Positions 44,853 through 54,220 of a stretch of 64,000 bases of DNA are shown here, one piece after another (within the stretch, counting starts at the first letter, position 1; each line of letters starts with the position of its first letter). Below the pieces are notes generated by a model. It made no database searches. It had not been told where the DNA came from and saw only the letters and a list, made by a program, of their open reading frames with translations. The stretch covers positions 1 to 64,000 of the forward strand of contig WTFG01000007.1 in the NCBI GenBank assembly GCA_009835005.1. Direction: 5' to 3'. The translations under genes were made by a program, and so were the position numbers. The stretch comes from Flavobacteriaceae bacterium Ap0902 (lineage in GTDB: Bacteria > Bacteroidota > Bacteroidia > Flavobacteriales > Weeksellaceae).

Positions 44853-44969
44853 AGTTTCAAAGTTAAGAAAACATATTCAAACTTCAAACCAAAGTTTCAA
44901 ATTACTATAAATTTTCAAAGAAGTAAGATTTAAACAGGTTTAAAATTTTTAAGCACTCTATATCTTCAA

Positions 44970-44977
44970 TATCTTTG
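44970..44977 (+). promoter_or_regulatory. -7 box for hemB
   Basis: TATCTTTG fits TAnnTTTG and overlaps the alternative ATG at 44975, which is therefore not the start. The ATG at 44999 is used. Confidence 0.65.
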
Positions 44978-44998
44978 TATGGTATAAAAATCAAGATT

Positions 44999-45979
44999 AT
45001 GTATCCATATCAAAGAAATAGAAGAGTTAGAAATAGCAAAGCCATTAGAAACCTTATTAGAGAAACACATCTTAGTGTAGATGATTTGATGATGCCCGTT
45101 TTTGTGATGGAAGGAGAAGGGTTGAAAGAAGAAATACCTTCTATGCCTGGCTATTATAGATATAGCCTAGATGAATTAGAAAAAGAAATACAAACAGCGG
45201 CAGATTTAGGCATTAATGCAGTGAATGTTTATGTAAAAGTTCCAGAGGAATTAAAGGATAATGCTGGGACAGAAGCCTTAAACCCTAATGGGCTGATGCA
45301 ACGAGCAATTAAAAGGATTAAAGAAGTGACCCCAGAAATGTTGGTTTTTACGGATGTTGCATTAGATCCATATTCTAGTTATGGACATGATGGAGTGGTA
45401 GAAGATGGTGAAATCATCAATGATAAAACCGTAGATATTTTAGCTCAAATATCGCTTTCTCATGCAGAGGCTGGTGCTGATTTCATTGCGCCAAGTGATA
45501 TGATGGATGGTAGAATTTTAGCCATTAGAGAATTATTAGAAGAAAATAATTTTAAACATGTTGGAATCATGAGCTATACGGCTAAATATGCTAGTTCATT
45601 CTATGGACCATTCCGGGATGCTTTGGATTCTGCACCAGGATTTGGGGATAAGAAAACTTATCAAATGGATTTTGCTAACACCAATGAAGCGTTGAAAGAA
45701 GCGGATATGGATATGCTAGAAGGGGCAGATATCTTGATGGTGAAGCCAGGTTTACCATATTTGGATGTGCTATATAGACTCAAAGAATATACGAGAATGC
45801 CGATGGCTGTGTACCAAGTAAGTGGAGAGTATGCAATGTTAAAGGCTGCTGCAGAAAAAGGATGGCTAGACCATGATAGTTGCATGATGGAGTCTATGAT
45901 GTCTTATAAAAGAGCAGGTGCAGATATCATCAATACGTACTTTGCGAAGGACGTTGCTAGAATTTTAAAAGGTCTATAA
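44999..45979 (+). CDS. hemB: Porphobilinogen synthase (delta-aminolevulinate dehydratase)
   Basis: 326 residues. Condenses two 5-aminolevulinate molecules in tetrapyrrole synthesis. The two Schiff-base lysines are in MSYTAKYASSFYGPFRDA and LMVKPGLPYLD. The zinc-binding Cys triad of E. coli HemB (CFCEYTSHGHC) is replaced by residues with Asp (VALDPYSSYGHD), so it is of the magnesium/metal-independent class. Its stop abuts the stop of the convergent glycosyltransferase gene. Confidence 0.96.
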   Translation: MYPYQRNRRVRNSKAIRNLIRETHLSVDDLMMPVFVMEGEGLKEEIPSMPGYYRYSLDELEKEIQTAADLGINAVNVYVKVPEELKDNAGTEALNPNGLMQRAIKRIKEVTPEMLVFTDVALDPYSSYGHDGVVEDGEIINDKTVDILAQISLSHAEAGADFIAPSDMMDGRILAIRELLEENNFKHVGIMSYTAKYASSFYGPFRDALDSAPGFGDKKTYQMDFANTNEALKEADMDMLEGADILMVKPGLPYLDVLYRLKEYTRMPMAVYQVSGEYAMLKAAAEKGWLDHDSCMMESMMSYKRAGADIINTYFAKDVARILKGL

Positions 45980-47032
45980 CTACAATTTTTCAATTAATTC
46001 TTTCAAGCGTTTTATTCGATTATTTTTCGGGAAAAGTTGCTGTATCCTTTGTCTGGCACAGTGACTTTTTTCGTTTTTAGCATTTAGTGCAAGTTCTACC
46101 AGCTTGGTGGCTTTTGTTATATTTTTCTCTTCTAAAACATAACCACAATCTCCAATAGCAAGAGGAATCCCATTGGCTGATGATCCTACTGGGATGCAAC
46201 CGCTCATCATCGCTTCACACAACACATTCGGTAATCCTTCTGATACAGAAAATTGGCAATATACTTTGGTCTCTGCATAGAAGTTGATTAATTCTTCTTG
46301 GGGAACAATCGGTAAAATATGGACATTCTTTAAACCCTGTAAATGCTGTGGAATTAATTTTTCATCTTGTAATCCTATGATATAAAAATTAGTTTCTGAA
46401 AGTCTTTTAGCAACTTCTAAATAAAGATCGATTCCCTTTCGATTAAATACTTTTTGGTCTTTGATTAATGCAATCGTTAATACCTGTTTTTTCTTGGACT
46501 GCATCTGCCATTTGCTTTCATCATAGCCTGTTGGGATAACTTGAGACTTATTTTCTATATTTTCTACGAAGTTGGCGACACCTGTCACGGCATCTGTCCC
46601 AGCATATTTATTTTCTCCTTTAATTAAAGATTGATCTACCGCGATAATCTTATCAGAATTTTTATAGGCCCATTTGGCTAATTTGGTTCTTAAATTATCT
46701 TTGATAAATAAACCATAATGAATAGAGGGAATTTTAACGGCATCAAATCCACCCACCACTATTACAGATTTTCTATTGAAAATTTTCGCTATTAAAACTG
46801 CCCAAAATGCGTGATAATCGCAAAACCAAATATAGACGACATCGTTTTGAGGGACTTTTACTAATAAGTTAAATATTCCTTTAAGTTGTCCTAAGAAAAA
46901 GCCAACAAAAGATTTCTGAAGATTGAAATTTAGTTTAGAAATGGTAGCAAATGATAATATTAAGTTAAAATCTTCTCTTACAAAAGATTGCCAGTGTGTA
47001 TAAACGAATAATACCTTTTTTGCTGCCTTCAT
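45980..47032 (-). CDS. GT4-type glycosyltransferase
   Basis: 350 residues with the GT-B fold of family 4. The C-terminal part has FSVSEGLPNVLCEAMMSGCIPV (near residues 255-276), the E-x7-E donor-binding signature. Three or so hydrophobic stretches in the first 80 residues suggest peripheral membrane binding. The substrate is unknown, but lipid-linked sugar or exopolysaccharide is likely. There is no sugar cluster adjacent. Confidence 0.85.
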   Translation of the reverse strand: MKAAKKVLFVYTHWQSFVREDFNLILSFATISKLNFNLQKSFVGFFLGQLKGIFNLLVKVPQNDVVYIWFCDYHAFWAVLIAKIFNRKSVIVVGGFDAVKIPSIHYGLFIKDNLRTKLAKWAYKNSDKIIAVDQSLIKGENKYAGTDAVTGVANFVENIENKSQVIPTGYDESKWQMQSKKKQVLTIALIKDQKVFNRKGIDLYLEVAKRLSETNFYIIGLQDEKLIPQHLQGLKNVHILPIVPQEELINFYAETKVYCQFSVSEGLPNVLCEAMMSGCIPVGSSANGIPLAIGDCGYVLEEKNITKATKLVELALNAKNEKSHCARQRIQQLFPKNNRIKRLKELIEKL

Positions 47033-47049
47033 TGTAATCGCAAATATTG

Positions 47050-47057
47050 TATTTTTG
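47050..47057 (+). promoter_or_regulatory. -7 box for the tandem paralog pair
   Basis: TATTTTTG fits TAnnTTTG, 17 bases before the ATG at 47075. Confidence 0.55.
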
Positions 47058-47074
47058 AAGGGAATAAAAAAGAT

Positions 47075-47926
47075 ATGCCCTATAAAAAGATAATTTATAC
47101 TTTGTGTCTGCTTTTGCTATTTGTTGGCTGGGCTCAGGCTCAGGAACAGAAAATTAATGGATTAATTGTTATTGATTTTAAAGATCAACATCCAGAGGGA
47201 GTAAAGGTGATTAATAAACAAACTCAAAATTCTGTGTTTACAAATGTTTCTGGATCTTTTGTAATGAATGCAAGTGTTGGAGACACCTTATATTTTGAAG
47301 GATCTTTTTTAACGAACAGAAAATTACCTGTTCAAAAGAGACATTTTGAATTAAATCCTGTGATTATTCATATGAATGAGGAGATAATTCAATTAGAGGA
47401 GATTGTGGTGCGCCCGGCTCTCACAGGTGATTTAACCAATGATATGGCTTCTGTAAGGTTTGATACGAGTAAAGAAGAACTTTATGCTAATTTAAAAGTA
47501 GATATTAGGAACTTGGACCTAAAACCTAGAGAAAAGATAGGTGTTTCGAATTCATCTGAAGGTATGATTCCGATTCCTGTCACCTTAAATGTTGGTGATA
47601 TCGTTAATGCATTGAATGGTGATACTAGAAGATTAAGAAACTTGTATAGGTATGAGGATTTAGAATATAAACTAACATCAATCGCTGCATATTTTGGCGA
47701 AAACTATTTCAAGCAAGAACTTGATATAGAACCGCACAAGGCTAGGCAGTTTCTGTTGTTTCTGCAAGGCAAAGAGAAACAGGCCTATGATTTATATTTT
47801 GCACAAAAAGATTATCTAAGTATCGATCATTTGATGAGGAAGTATGCTCCAGATTTTATTGCAATGGGTGATGAGGATGATATTTCTAAAAAGCTTTCCC
47901 AAAAGACCGCTGCTTTTTATGATTAA
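47075..47926 (+). CDS. Exported carboxypeptidase-regulatory-like protein, paralog A
   Basis: 283 residues. A signal peptide (to about AQAQ) and an N-terminal beta-sandwich of the carboxypeptidase regulatory-like type (residues about 25-110; INGLIVIDFKDQHPEGVKV). The conserved IVVRPALTGDL begins the rest, which is helical and unrecognised. Such proteins are often periplasmic in Bacteroidetes. It is paired with a paralog 95 bases downstream. Residues 1-40 are identical at DNA level between the two (see direct repeat). Confidence 0.7.
   Translation: MPYKKIIYTLCLLLLFVGWAQAQEQKINGLIVIDFKDQHPEGVKVINKQTQNSVFTNVSGSFVMNASVGDTLYFEGSFLTNRKLPVQKRHFELNPVIIHMNEEIIQLEEIVVRPALTGDLTNDMASVRFDTSKEELYANLKVDIRNLDLKPREKIGVSNSSEGMIPIPVTLNVGDIVNALNGDTRRLRNLYRYEDLEYKLTSIAAYFGENYFKQELDIEPHKARQFLLFLQGKEKQAYDLYFAQKDYLSIDHLMRKYAPDFIAMGDEDDISKKLSQKTAAFYD
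47083..47196 (+). repeat. 114-bp exact direct repeat, copy 1
   Basis: Identical, base for base, with 48030-48143 (offset 947). It covers the signal peptide and first beta strands of the two paralogs. Outside it the genes diverge strongly. Confidence 0.95.
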
Positions 47927-48021
47927 TTTTTAATCTTAGATAGGTTAGGGTAATAATGAGATGAGGTTTGATCATTAAATCAGATGGTGTATTAGATTAT
48001 TTAAGATAGAATTAGAAAAAT

Positions 48022-48855
48022 ATGTTTATTAAAAAGATAATTTATACTTTGTGTCTGCTTTTGCTATTTGTTGGCTGGGCTCAGGCTCAGGAACAGAAAA
48101 TTAATGGATTAATTGTTATTGATTTTAAAGATCAACATCCAGAAGGCGTTATGGTGACCAACAAGCAATCGCATACTTCTGTACTCACAGATATTTCTGG
48201 TTCTTTTACCATCAAAGCCAGTATAGGGGATACGCTATATTTTAAAGGTCCTTTTTTAGAAGATAGACGATTGCCTATCAAAACCATTCATTTTAGTTAT
48301 GATCCATTGATTGTTCACATGAATATGGAGGTGATTCAATTGGCAGATATCATCGTTCGGCCACCGTTAACGGGGGATTTAAAAAAAGATATGTCCTCTG
48401 TGAAGAGAAGAAATGAAATTGAGCAGGTATATGCCAATTTGGGTATAGATATTCGCACATTGGATATGCAACCAGAAGAAAAAAGAGAAGATATTATACC
48501 AAAAATAGGAGGGATTCCTATCCCCACGAGTGTCAATGTTGGCGCTTTGGTAAAATCTATTAATGGTGATTATCGCCGAATGGAGAATTTAAGGGCTTAT
48601 GAAAGTCTTGACGCTAAACTGGTTTTTATAAAAGAATATTTTGGAGAAAAATACTTCAATCAAGATTTGGGTATCGTGACTTCTGATATCCGTGAATTCC
48701 TTTTATTCTTGTATGGAAAAGAGAAATATGCTTATGATTTATATTATAGCCAACAAGATTTTTTGAGTATAGATCAAATGATGCGCAATTATGCAGAAGA
48801 ATTTAGACGCAGGGTTAAAATTAGAAATGATTCTATTCGGGAAAAGATCAAGTAA
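48022..48855 (+). CDS. Exported carboxypeptidase-regulatory-like protein, paralog B
   Basis: 277 residues, with the same layout as paralog A (signal peptide, regulatory-like beta-sandwich, helical C-terminus including FGEKYFNQDLGI and FLLFLYGKEKYAYDLYYSQQDFLSID). The match to paralog A is roughly half the residues past position 40. No promoter was seen in the 95-base gap, so it is probably co-transcribed. Function unknown. A bidirectional terminator follows. Confidence 0.7.
   Translation: MFIKKIIYTLCLLLLFVGWAQAQEQKINGLIVIDFKDQHPEGVMVTNKQSHTSVLTDISGSFTIKASIGDTLYFKGPFLEDRRLPIKTIHFSYDPLIVHMNMEVIQLADIIVRPPLTGDLKKDMSSVKRRNEIEQVYANLGIDIRTLDMQPEEKREDIIPKIGGIPIPTSVNVGALVKSINGDYRRMENLRAYESLDAKLVFIKEYFGEKYFNQDLGIVTSDIREFLLFLYGKEKYAYDLYYSQQDFLSIDQMMRNYAEEFRRRVKIRNDSIREKIK
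48030..48143 (+). repeat. 114-bp exact direct repeat, copy 2
   Basis: Partner of 47083-47196 with no mismatch. Confidence 0.95.
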
Positions 48856-48890
48856 TAGATAATTTAGACTAAAAATTTCTTTAATAAAGA

Positions 48891-48921
48891 AAGCCGAATC
48901 CTATTGGAACTCGGCCTTTTT
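48891..48921. terminator. Bidirectional terminator between paralog B and proS
   Basis: Stem AAGCCGA/TCGGCCT with a 13-base loop region, T-run on the plus side, and T-rich sequence on the minus side. It serves the convergent genes. Confidence 0.72.
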
Positions 48922-48945
48922 GCAAATATATAAATGCCTGATGTT

Positions 48946-50421
48946 TTAATAGGCTCTCGCAAATAACACTCTTTGCGAACTAGGTTTACCCGTTAAAATA
49001 CATTGACCATCTTCCTTTTCATTATTTAATGGGATACAACGGATGGTTGCTTTACTTAACTCCTGAATTTTTTCTTCCGTTTCTGTAGTGCCATCCCAAT
49101 GAGCACTAACAAACCCGCCCTTGTTATCTAAAACTTCTAGAAACTCATCCCAAGAATCAACCTTGGTGGTATGTTCTGCCTTATAATCTTTGGCCTTGTT
49201 GTAGATATTCTCATCAATTTCTTTCAATAAATCTGGAATTGAACCTGTAAGACCCTCTAACGCTACGAATTCTTTGGTAAGGTTATCTCTTCTAGCGACT
49301 TCTACTTGACCTTTTTCTAAATCTCTAGGGCCAATTCCAATTCTAATAGGAACACCCTTCAATTCATGTTCTGCAAATTTCCATCCTGGCTTTTGCTTGT
49401 CATCATCATCATATTTCACAGAAATTCCTTTTTCTAATAATTCCTGCTTAATCTGATGTGCCTTTTCATCTACCAATGCTTTCTGTTCATCATTAAAATA
49501 TATGGGAACAATTACTACCTGAATCGGTGCCAAGGTAGATGGTAAAACCAAACCTTTATCATCTGAATGTGTCATGATTAGAGCTCCCATTAATCTAGTT
49601 GAAACTCCCCAAGAGGTTGCCCATACATATTCTTGTTTACCTTCATTATTGGTGAACTTCACGTCAAAGGCTTGGGCAAAGTTTTGTCCTAAAAAGTGAG
49701 AGGTGCCTGCTTGCAAAGCCTTTCCATCTTGCATTAAAGCTTCTATACAATACGTGTCTTCTGCACCTGCAAAACGCTCTGCTTCTGTTTTAATTCCTTT
49801 AACCACAGGGATCTTCATCCAGTTTTCTGCAAATTCTGCATATACGTCCAGCATTTGCGTTGTTTCGTCTATGGCTTCTTGCTTGGTAGCATGTGCCGTA
49901 TGCCCTTCTTGCCACAAAAATTCTGCAGTTCTAAGAAAAAGACGTGTTCTCATTTCCCACCGCACCACATTGGCCCATTGGTTAATAAGAAGTGGCAAAT
50001 CTCTATAAGACTGAATCCAGTTTTTATAAGTACTCCATATAATTGCTTCTGAAGTTGGGCGGATGATTAATTCCTCTTCTAATTTTGCTTCTGGGTCTAT
50101 AATCAATTTTCCCTGATTATCAAGGTCAGACTTTAGACGATAATGCGTAACAACTGCACATTCCTTCGCAAACCCTTCTGCATTCTTTTCTTCCGCCTCA
50201 AATAAACTTTTAGGGACAAAAATGGGAAAATAAGCGTTTTGATGTCCTGTTTCTTTGAACATTTTATCTAATTGAGCTTGCATTTTTTCCCATATAGCAT
50301 AGCCATAAGGTTTAATTACCATACAACCACGCACCCCAGAATTCTCTGCCAAATCTGCAGATATCACAAGTTCATTATACCATTTGCTATAATCCTCTTC
50401 TCTAGTTGTTAATTTTGCCAT
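48946..50421 (-). CDS. proS: Prolyl-tRNA synthetase
   Basis: 491-residue class II synthetase of the eukaryote/archaeal-like ProRS type (no editing insertion). Motif 2 region [37 protein letters not shown] and the C-terminal anticodon domain ([22 protein letters not shown]) are clear. It ends in a Tyr like other members. It charges tRNA-Pro. It is monocistronic, convergent with paralog B. Confidence 0.96.
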   Translation of the reverse strand: MAKLTTREEDYSKWYNELVISADLAENSGVRGCMVIKPYGYAIWEKMQAQLDKMFKETGHQNAYFPIFVPKSLFEAEEKNAEGFAKECAVVTHYRLKSDLDNQGKLIIDPEAKLEEELIIRPTSEAIIWSTYKNWIQSYRDLPLLINQWANVVRWEMRTRLFLRTAEFLWQEGHTAHATKQEAIDETTQMLDVYAEFAENWMKIPVVKGIKTEAERFAGAEDTYCIEALMQDGKALQAGTSHFLGQNFAQAFDVKFTNNEGKQEYVWATSWGVSTRLMGALIMTHSDDKGLVLPSTLAPIQVVIVPIYFNDEQKALVDEKAHQIKQELLEKGISVKYDDDDKQKPGWKFAEHELKGVPIRIGIGPRDLEKGQVEVARRDNLTKEFVALEGLTGSIPDLLKEIDENIYNKAKDYKAEHTTKVDSWDEFLEVLDNKGGFVSAHWDGTTETEEKIQELSKATIRCIPLNNEKEDGQCILTGKPSSQRVLFARAY

Positions 50422-50551
50422 ATATTCGTTTTGAATCTATTCCATCCATATGCATTAACATATAATGGCATTAATTTTGTTTTATTAATAAAAAATTATG
50501 TATTAGGCAAATTTAATCAATTCAATCAATAGTTGAAATTATTTATTCCAA

Positions 50552-51658
50552 ATGAAAACTTTAAATATAAAATTCAAAAAAATCTTGACAAAAATAATCC
50601 CTTTAGGGTTGGTGATTGTTGGGGTTTCTTCTTGTAGTGTATCTCAAACGGCTACAAGAACCAATGATGGGATCTATTATGATCCTACAGAAGAGCCTGT
50701 GCCAGAAGTAAGGGCAGAGGAGAGCTATAATCAATCAGCGAGTTCTTATGAAAGCCAACCTATTAGAATAGGAGGTAAATATTTTGATGAACAAGGGAAT
50801 GCACCAGAAGAAACTTATGAAAACTCTCCTATTTACAATGATAATCGTGTTGTCATCAATACAGGACAAGATGAATACTATGAAGAGGATTATATAGAAT
50901 GGGGTGATGAGGGAGGTACAGAAGTTAATATCAATAATTATTATGGAGCTGGATTCTATCCTCCTTATTACTCTCCTTATTATAGTAGATTAGGTATATG
51001 GGGAGGAACTGGAATAGGATTTTCATTCGGATGGAATGCTTTTTATGGCTATCCGTTCTATCCTAGATTTTATGGACCAGCTTATGGTTATTATGGCTGG
51101 GGTTACCCCTATTATGGTTATGCACCAATTTATAATCCATACTATCCTTATTATGGGCACGGATATTATGGGCATGGATATCATCCAAATAGTTATTTAA
51201 CACCTGTGTATAGAGGCAAAGGTAATAAGAATGGTATTACAGTGGGTAGAAATTCTAATGCGGTTTCTCCAAGCGTAGCACAAGGGCTTAGAAGATCGGA
51301 TAATGTTTTAAAACGGGTCACAGCCTCTAATAATAAAAGACCAAGTACTGTTGAAAACAATAATGTCATTAGAAGAAGTACAGATAAAATTAGAGTTAGA
51401 AGAGTGCCTAGCAATATGAATCAAAAACGTGGAAGTGTAGGGACTTATTCTAGACCACGTACAAATAATAATTCTGTGACAAAACCAAGGGTAATAAAAC
51501 CAAGAAGAAGCACAGATAAAGTTCCAACTTATAAACGGCCTATAGCACCAACTAATAATAGAAGAACGGTTAGTCCTAGTATTAGAAGACCATCATCCAA
51601 TTTTGGTGGTTCCATGAGAACGCCTACAAGGACAAGTAGAGGTGGAATTAGAAGATAA
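50552..51658 (+). CDS. Gly/Tyr-rich lipoprotein with basic, low-complexity tail
   Basis: 368 residues. The lipobox (VSSCSV) sits near residue 28, then an acidic spacer. A repetitive aromatic stretch follows (about 130-215; YYSPYYSRLGI, FYGYPFYPRFYGPAYGYYG), and a tail of about 150 residues is rich in Arg, Asn, Ser and Thr (RRSTDKI, RRPSSNF). This is a low-complexity surface-type protein. Such genes sit next to FadL-type porins in other Flavobacteriia, from memory. It is 14 bases ahead of the porin gene. Function unknown. Confidence 0.75.
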   Translation: MKTLNIKFKKILTKIIPLGLVIVGVSSCSVSQTATRTNDGIYYDPTEEPVPEVRAEESYNQSASSYESQPIRIGGKYFDEQGNAPEETYENSPIYNDNRVVINTGQDEYYEEDYIEWGDEGGTEVNINNYYGAGFYPPYYSPYYSRLGIWGGTGIGFSFGWNAFYGYPFYPRFYGPAYGYYGWGYPYYGYAPIYNPYYPYYGHGYYGHGYHPNSYLTPVYRGKGNKNGITVGRNSNAVSPSVAQGLRRSDNVLKRVTASNNKRPSTVENNNVIRRSTDKIRVRRVPSNMNQKRGSVGTYSRPRTNNNSVTKPRVIKPRRSTDKVPTYKRPIAPTNNRRTVSPSIRRPSSNFGGSMRTPTRTSRGGIRR

Positions 51659-51672
51659 TTAAAGAATAAAAA

Positions 51673-53121
51673 ATGAAGAAGATATTTTTAACATTGAGTA
51701 TCATAGGGGTAGCACAACTATCTTTGGCGCAAGAGGGATTTACCCCAGAATATATAGAAAATTTACAGCAAACTACCCATAATGGGAATTTGTCTGGTAC
51801 TGGTAGATACAAAGGATTAAGTGGTGCCATGGGTGCGCTTGGAGGTGATTTGTCTGCTACGATGAAGAATCCAGCATCTGGTGCAGTATTTTTGAGTTCA
51901 GAGGCTGTGATTACGGGTGGAATTCACTCTGCAAAGACAGAGGTAAATGGTGGATCGGATTATTCCGATACCGATTTTGAATTTGATCAAGCAGGAGCTG
52001 TGATGATTTTTGAGGATCTATCTTCTCCCAAATGGAAAAACATAGCCTTGAGTATGAATTATGAGCAAACAGCTTATGTCAATGAACAATTAGATCTAAA
52101 CCCAGGTTTAATTTCTAATGATGGAAATAAAGAAATAGATAGAGTCTACTCAGAAAAATATGGAACTTCTTATTGGACCAATTTAACGGTTTCTGCCAAT
52201 TATGACAACAAGGTATATTTTGGTGGAGGAGTTAATTTCCACTCCTTTGATTCTGATATTTATGAGGGTGTCAATGTTTATGAATCTGACTTTGATGACT
52301 CCTACGCCTACAATAAGGATGCTAGTCCTAACTCCAGAAGTGGGCAAGGTGTTTCTGTAAGTTTAGGTATAATTGGTAGGGTGACACAACAATTGAGGTT
52401 AGGTGCTGCCTATCAATCACCAACATGGTATCAGGATATAGATCATGTTTTTCTTGAATATGAACTATTAACGGACATAGATGATCTTGGTGAATATTAT
52501 TATACCAATGCTAATTACATTAATTATGTTTATGATATGAATGCTGCTCAGAAGTTTACAGGTTCGGCAGCTTTTGTGGTAGGGAATATTGGGTTGATCA
52601 GTGCGGATTATACCTATACAGATATGAGTACGGCGAAATTTAAACCAGAGGGAAGTTATAGAGGTGAAAATAATTTCATATCCGATTATATGAAAGGTAC
52701 CAGTGCGGTGAGCATTGGTGCAGAAGCCGTTTTACAAGACTTTAGATTAAGAGGTGGATTTAGATATGAACAATCACCATTTGATGAAGTTACCATTGCT
52801 GGAATAGACAATAGCTATAATTATCAACCTTTTGGGGATTTAACTGGGTTTTCCATAGGTGCTGGTTATGAGATGAATGGATTTTTTGTTGACGCATCTT
52901 ACGATTTCTTTTCTAGAGATAGAAGTTATTTATTGTCTGGAAACTATTATGATGTGAACAGCACGGTACCTTATGACCCTGATTTCACACAAGCAGAAAA
53001 TGATAGTTATGCGTTGGATGCTATGTCATTCAATGCCAATGAAAGCGGTTTAGAAACAACGATAGAAGATATTAAAGAGAAACAAGGAAATATATCTTTA
53101 TCTGTAGGGTTTAGATTCTAA
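51673..53121 (+). CDS. OmpP1/FadL/TodX-family outer membrane transporter
   Basis: 482 residues with a signal peptide (to SLAQ) and a FadL-like beta-barrel. The conserved N-terminal segment is KGLSGAMGALGGDLSATMKNPAS (about residues 45-67), and the barrel ends in a strand with aromatic terminus (ISLSVGFRF). FadL proteins admit hydrophobic substrates such as fatty acids. It shares an operon with the Gly/Tyr-rich lipoprotein. The substrate is unknown. Confidence 0.9.
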   Translation: MKKIFLTLSIIGVAQLSLAQEGFTPEYIENLQQTTHNGNLSGTGRYKGLSGAMGALGGDLSATMKNPASGAVFLSSEAVITGGIHSAKTEVNGGSDYSDTDFEFDQAGAVMIFEDLSSPKWKNIALSMNYEQTAYVNEQLDLNPGLISNDGNKEIDRVYSEKYGTSYWTNLTVSANYDNKVYFGGGVNFHSFDSDIYEGVNVYESDFDDSYAYNKDASPNSRSGQGVSVSLGIIGRVTQQLRLGAAYQSPTWYQDIDHVFLEYELLTDIDDLGEYYYTNANYINYVYDMNAAQKFTGSAAFVVGNIGLISADYTYTDMSTAKFKPEGSYRGENNFISDYMKGTSAVSIGAEAVLQDFRLRGGFRYEQSPFDEVTIAGIDNSYNYQPFGDLTGFSIGAGYEMNGFFVDASYDFFSRDRSYLLSGNYYDVNSTVPYDPDFTQAENDSYALDAMSFNANESGLETTIEDIKEKQGNISLSVGFRF

Positions 53122-53142
53122 AAAGTTAAAGCACAAAAAATT

Positions 53143-53181
53143 AAGGCTAAAAATTCAATTATTGGATTTCTAGCCTTTTTA
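53143..53181. terminator. Terminator between the FadL gene and mscL
   Basis: Stem AAGGCTA/TAGCCTT with further pairing inside, followed by TTTTT on the plus side. It can serve both convergent genes. Confidence 0.75.
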
Positions 53182-53203
53182 TATCGTCAAAAAATAATAT
53201 GAA

Positions 53204-53617
53204 TTATTTTTTGGCTAATATATCTCTGATTTCCACTAACAATTCTGTCTCTGTAGGACCAGCAGGTTTCTCTGCAACTGGCGTTGGTTTGCGGAATTTA
53301 GTATATGCTTTTACAATTAAGAATAATACGAATCCAACGATGATTAAATTAATAATGGTATTAATCCATCTACCATACATAATCGCATTTTCTGGTTGGT
53401 AACCATCCTCTCCCTCTGTTCCTATGGCAGGGTCTAGTACATATTTTAGATCTTTAAAATCGACACCACCTGCATAATGACCAATTATGGGCATCATTAC
53501 GTCATTCACAAACCCATTTACTACTAGCCCCACGGCACCAGCAAGGATAACGGCAACTGCTAAATCAATGACGTTCCCAGTCATGATGAATTCCTTGAAT
53601 TCTTTCAACACTTTCAT
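53204..53617 (-). CDS. mscL: Large-conductance mechanosensitive channel MscL
   Basis: 137 residues with two membrane helices (about 15-45 and 83-107). The N-terminus MKVLKEFKEFIMTGNVIDLAV and the pore-lining TM1 are family hallmarks. A C-terminal helix (TETELLVEIRDILAKK) forms the cytoplasmic bundle. It forms a homopentamer that opens under hypo-osmotic membrane tension. It is monocistronic. Confidence 0.97.
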   Translation of the reverse strand: MKVLKEFKEFIMTGNVIDLAVAVILAGAVGLVVNGFVNDVMMPIIGHYAGGVDFKDLKYVLDPAIGTEGEDGYQPENAIMYGRWINTIINLIIVGFVLFLIVKAYTKFRKPTPVAEKPAGPTETELLVEIRDILAKK

Positions 53618-53713
53618 AATTTTCTGTTTTAATATTCATGCAAAAATAACAAAATACCTAAATGAATTAACATTTAGGTATTTTATTTTAAAAATTGTTA
53701 TAAAAAATTCAAA

Positions 53714-54220
53714 TTACATCTCTGTCCAATCAATTTTGGTTACACCTTCTTGTACATTCCATTCTTTAGCTTTTCCTCCGTTTACTTCCAGTACATATCT
53801 ATAAGGGGCACTAGCACCCTGAGAAGTTGTGTCAAATGGTTGTCTGTTTTCTGAAATCGTAATGACCGTACTATCTGCACCAATAAATATAATATCTAGT
53901 GGTATTCTGGTATCTTTCATATAAAAACCAGTACTGTTATCTTGTTCAAATACGAATAGCATTCCTTGGTTTTCCTCCATGCTGCTACGATTCATTAGTC
54001 CAATGGCTCTCTCATTATTGGATTTCGCAATTTCTATATCTACTTGTTTAAGGATAGAGTCATTATTAGAAAGCGTTAATTCACCTTCTTTTAAAAATTC
54101 TATCTCTATAGGTTCACTATTGTCTACCGTAGCATTGGGGCTGGTAGACGAGCTTTCCTTACAACTATAAGTGCCTGTTGCAATAATAATAGCTGTGACA
54201 AAGATGTTAAATAGTTTCAT
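53714..54220 (-). CDS. DUF192 lipoprotein
   Basis: 168 residues. A lipobox (GTYSC) and a DUF192 domain (about 55-165: IAKSNNERAIGLMNRSSM, GMLFVFEQDNSTGFYMKDT, IPLDIIFIGADS). DUF192 proteins are common periplasmic proteins of unknown function. The start codon overlaps the lgt stop by four bases (ATGA type), so the two genes are co-translated. Confidence 0.88.
   Translation of the reverse strand: MKLFNIFVTAIIIATGTYSCKESSSTSPNATVDNSEPIEIEFLKEGELTLSNNDSILKQVDIEIAKSNNERAIGLMNRSSMEENQGMLFVFEQDNSTGFYMKDTRIPLDIIFIGADSTVITISENRQPFDTTSQGASAPYRYVLEVNGGKAKEWNVQEGVTKIDWTEM

Noticed and set aside
51193-51414. Minus-strand frame within the Gly/Tyr-rich lipoprotein gene
   Set aside because: Leu-rich antisense shadow of the Asn/Arg-rich tail.
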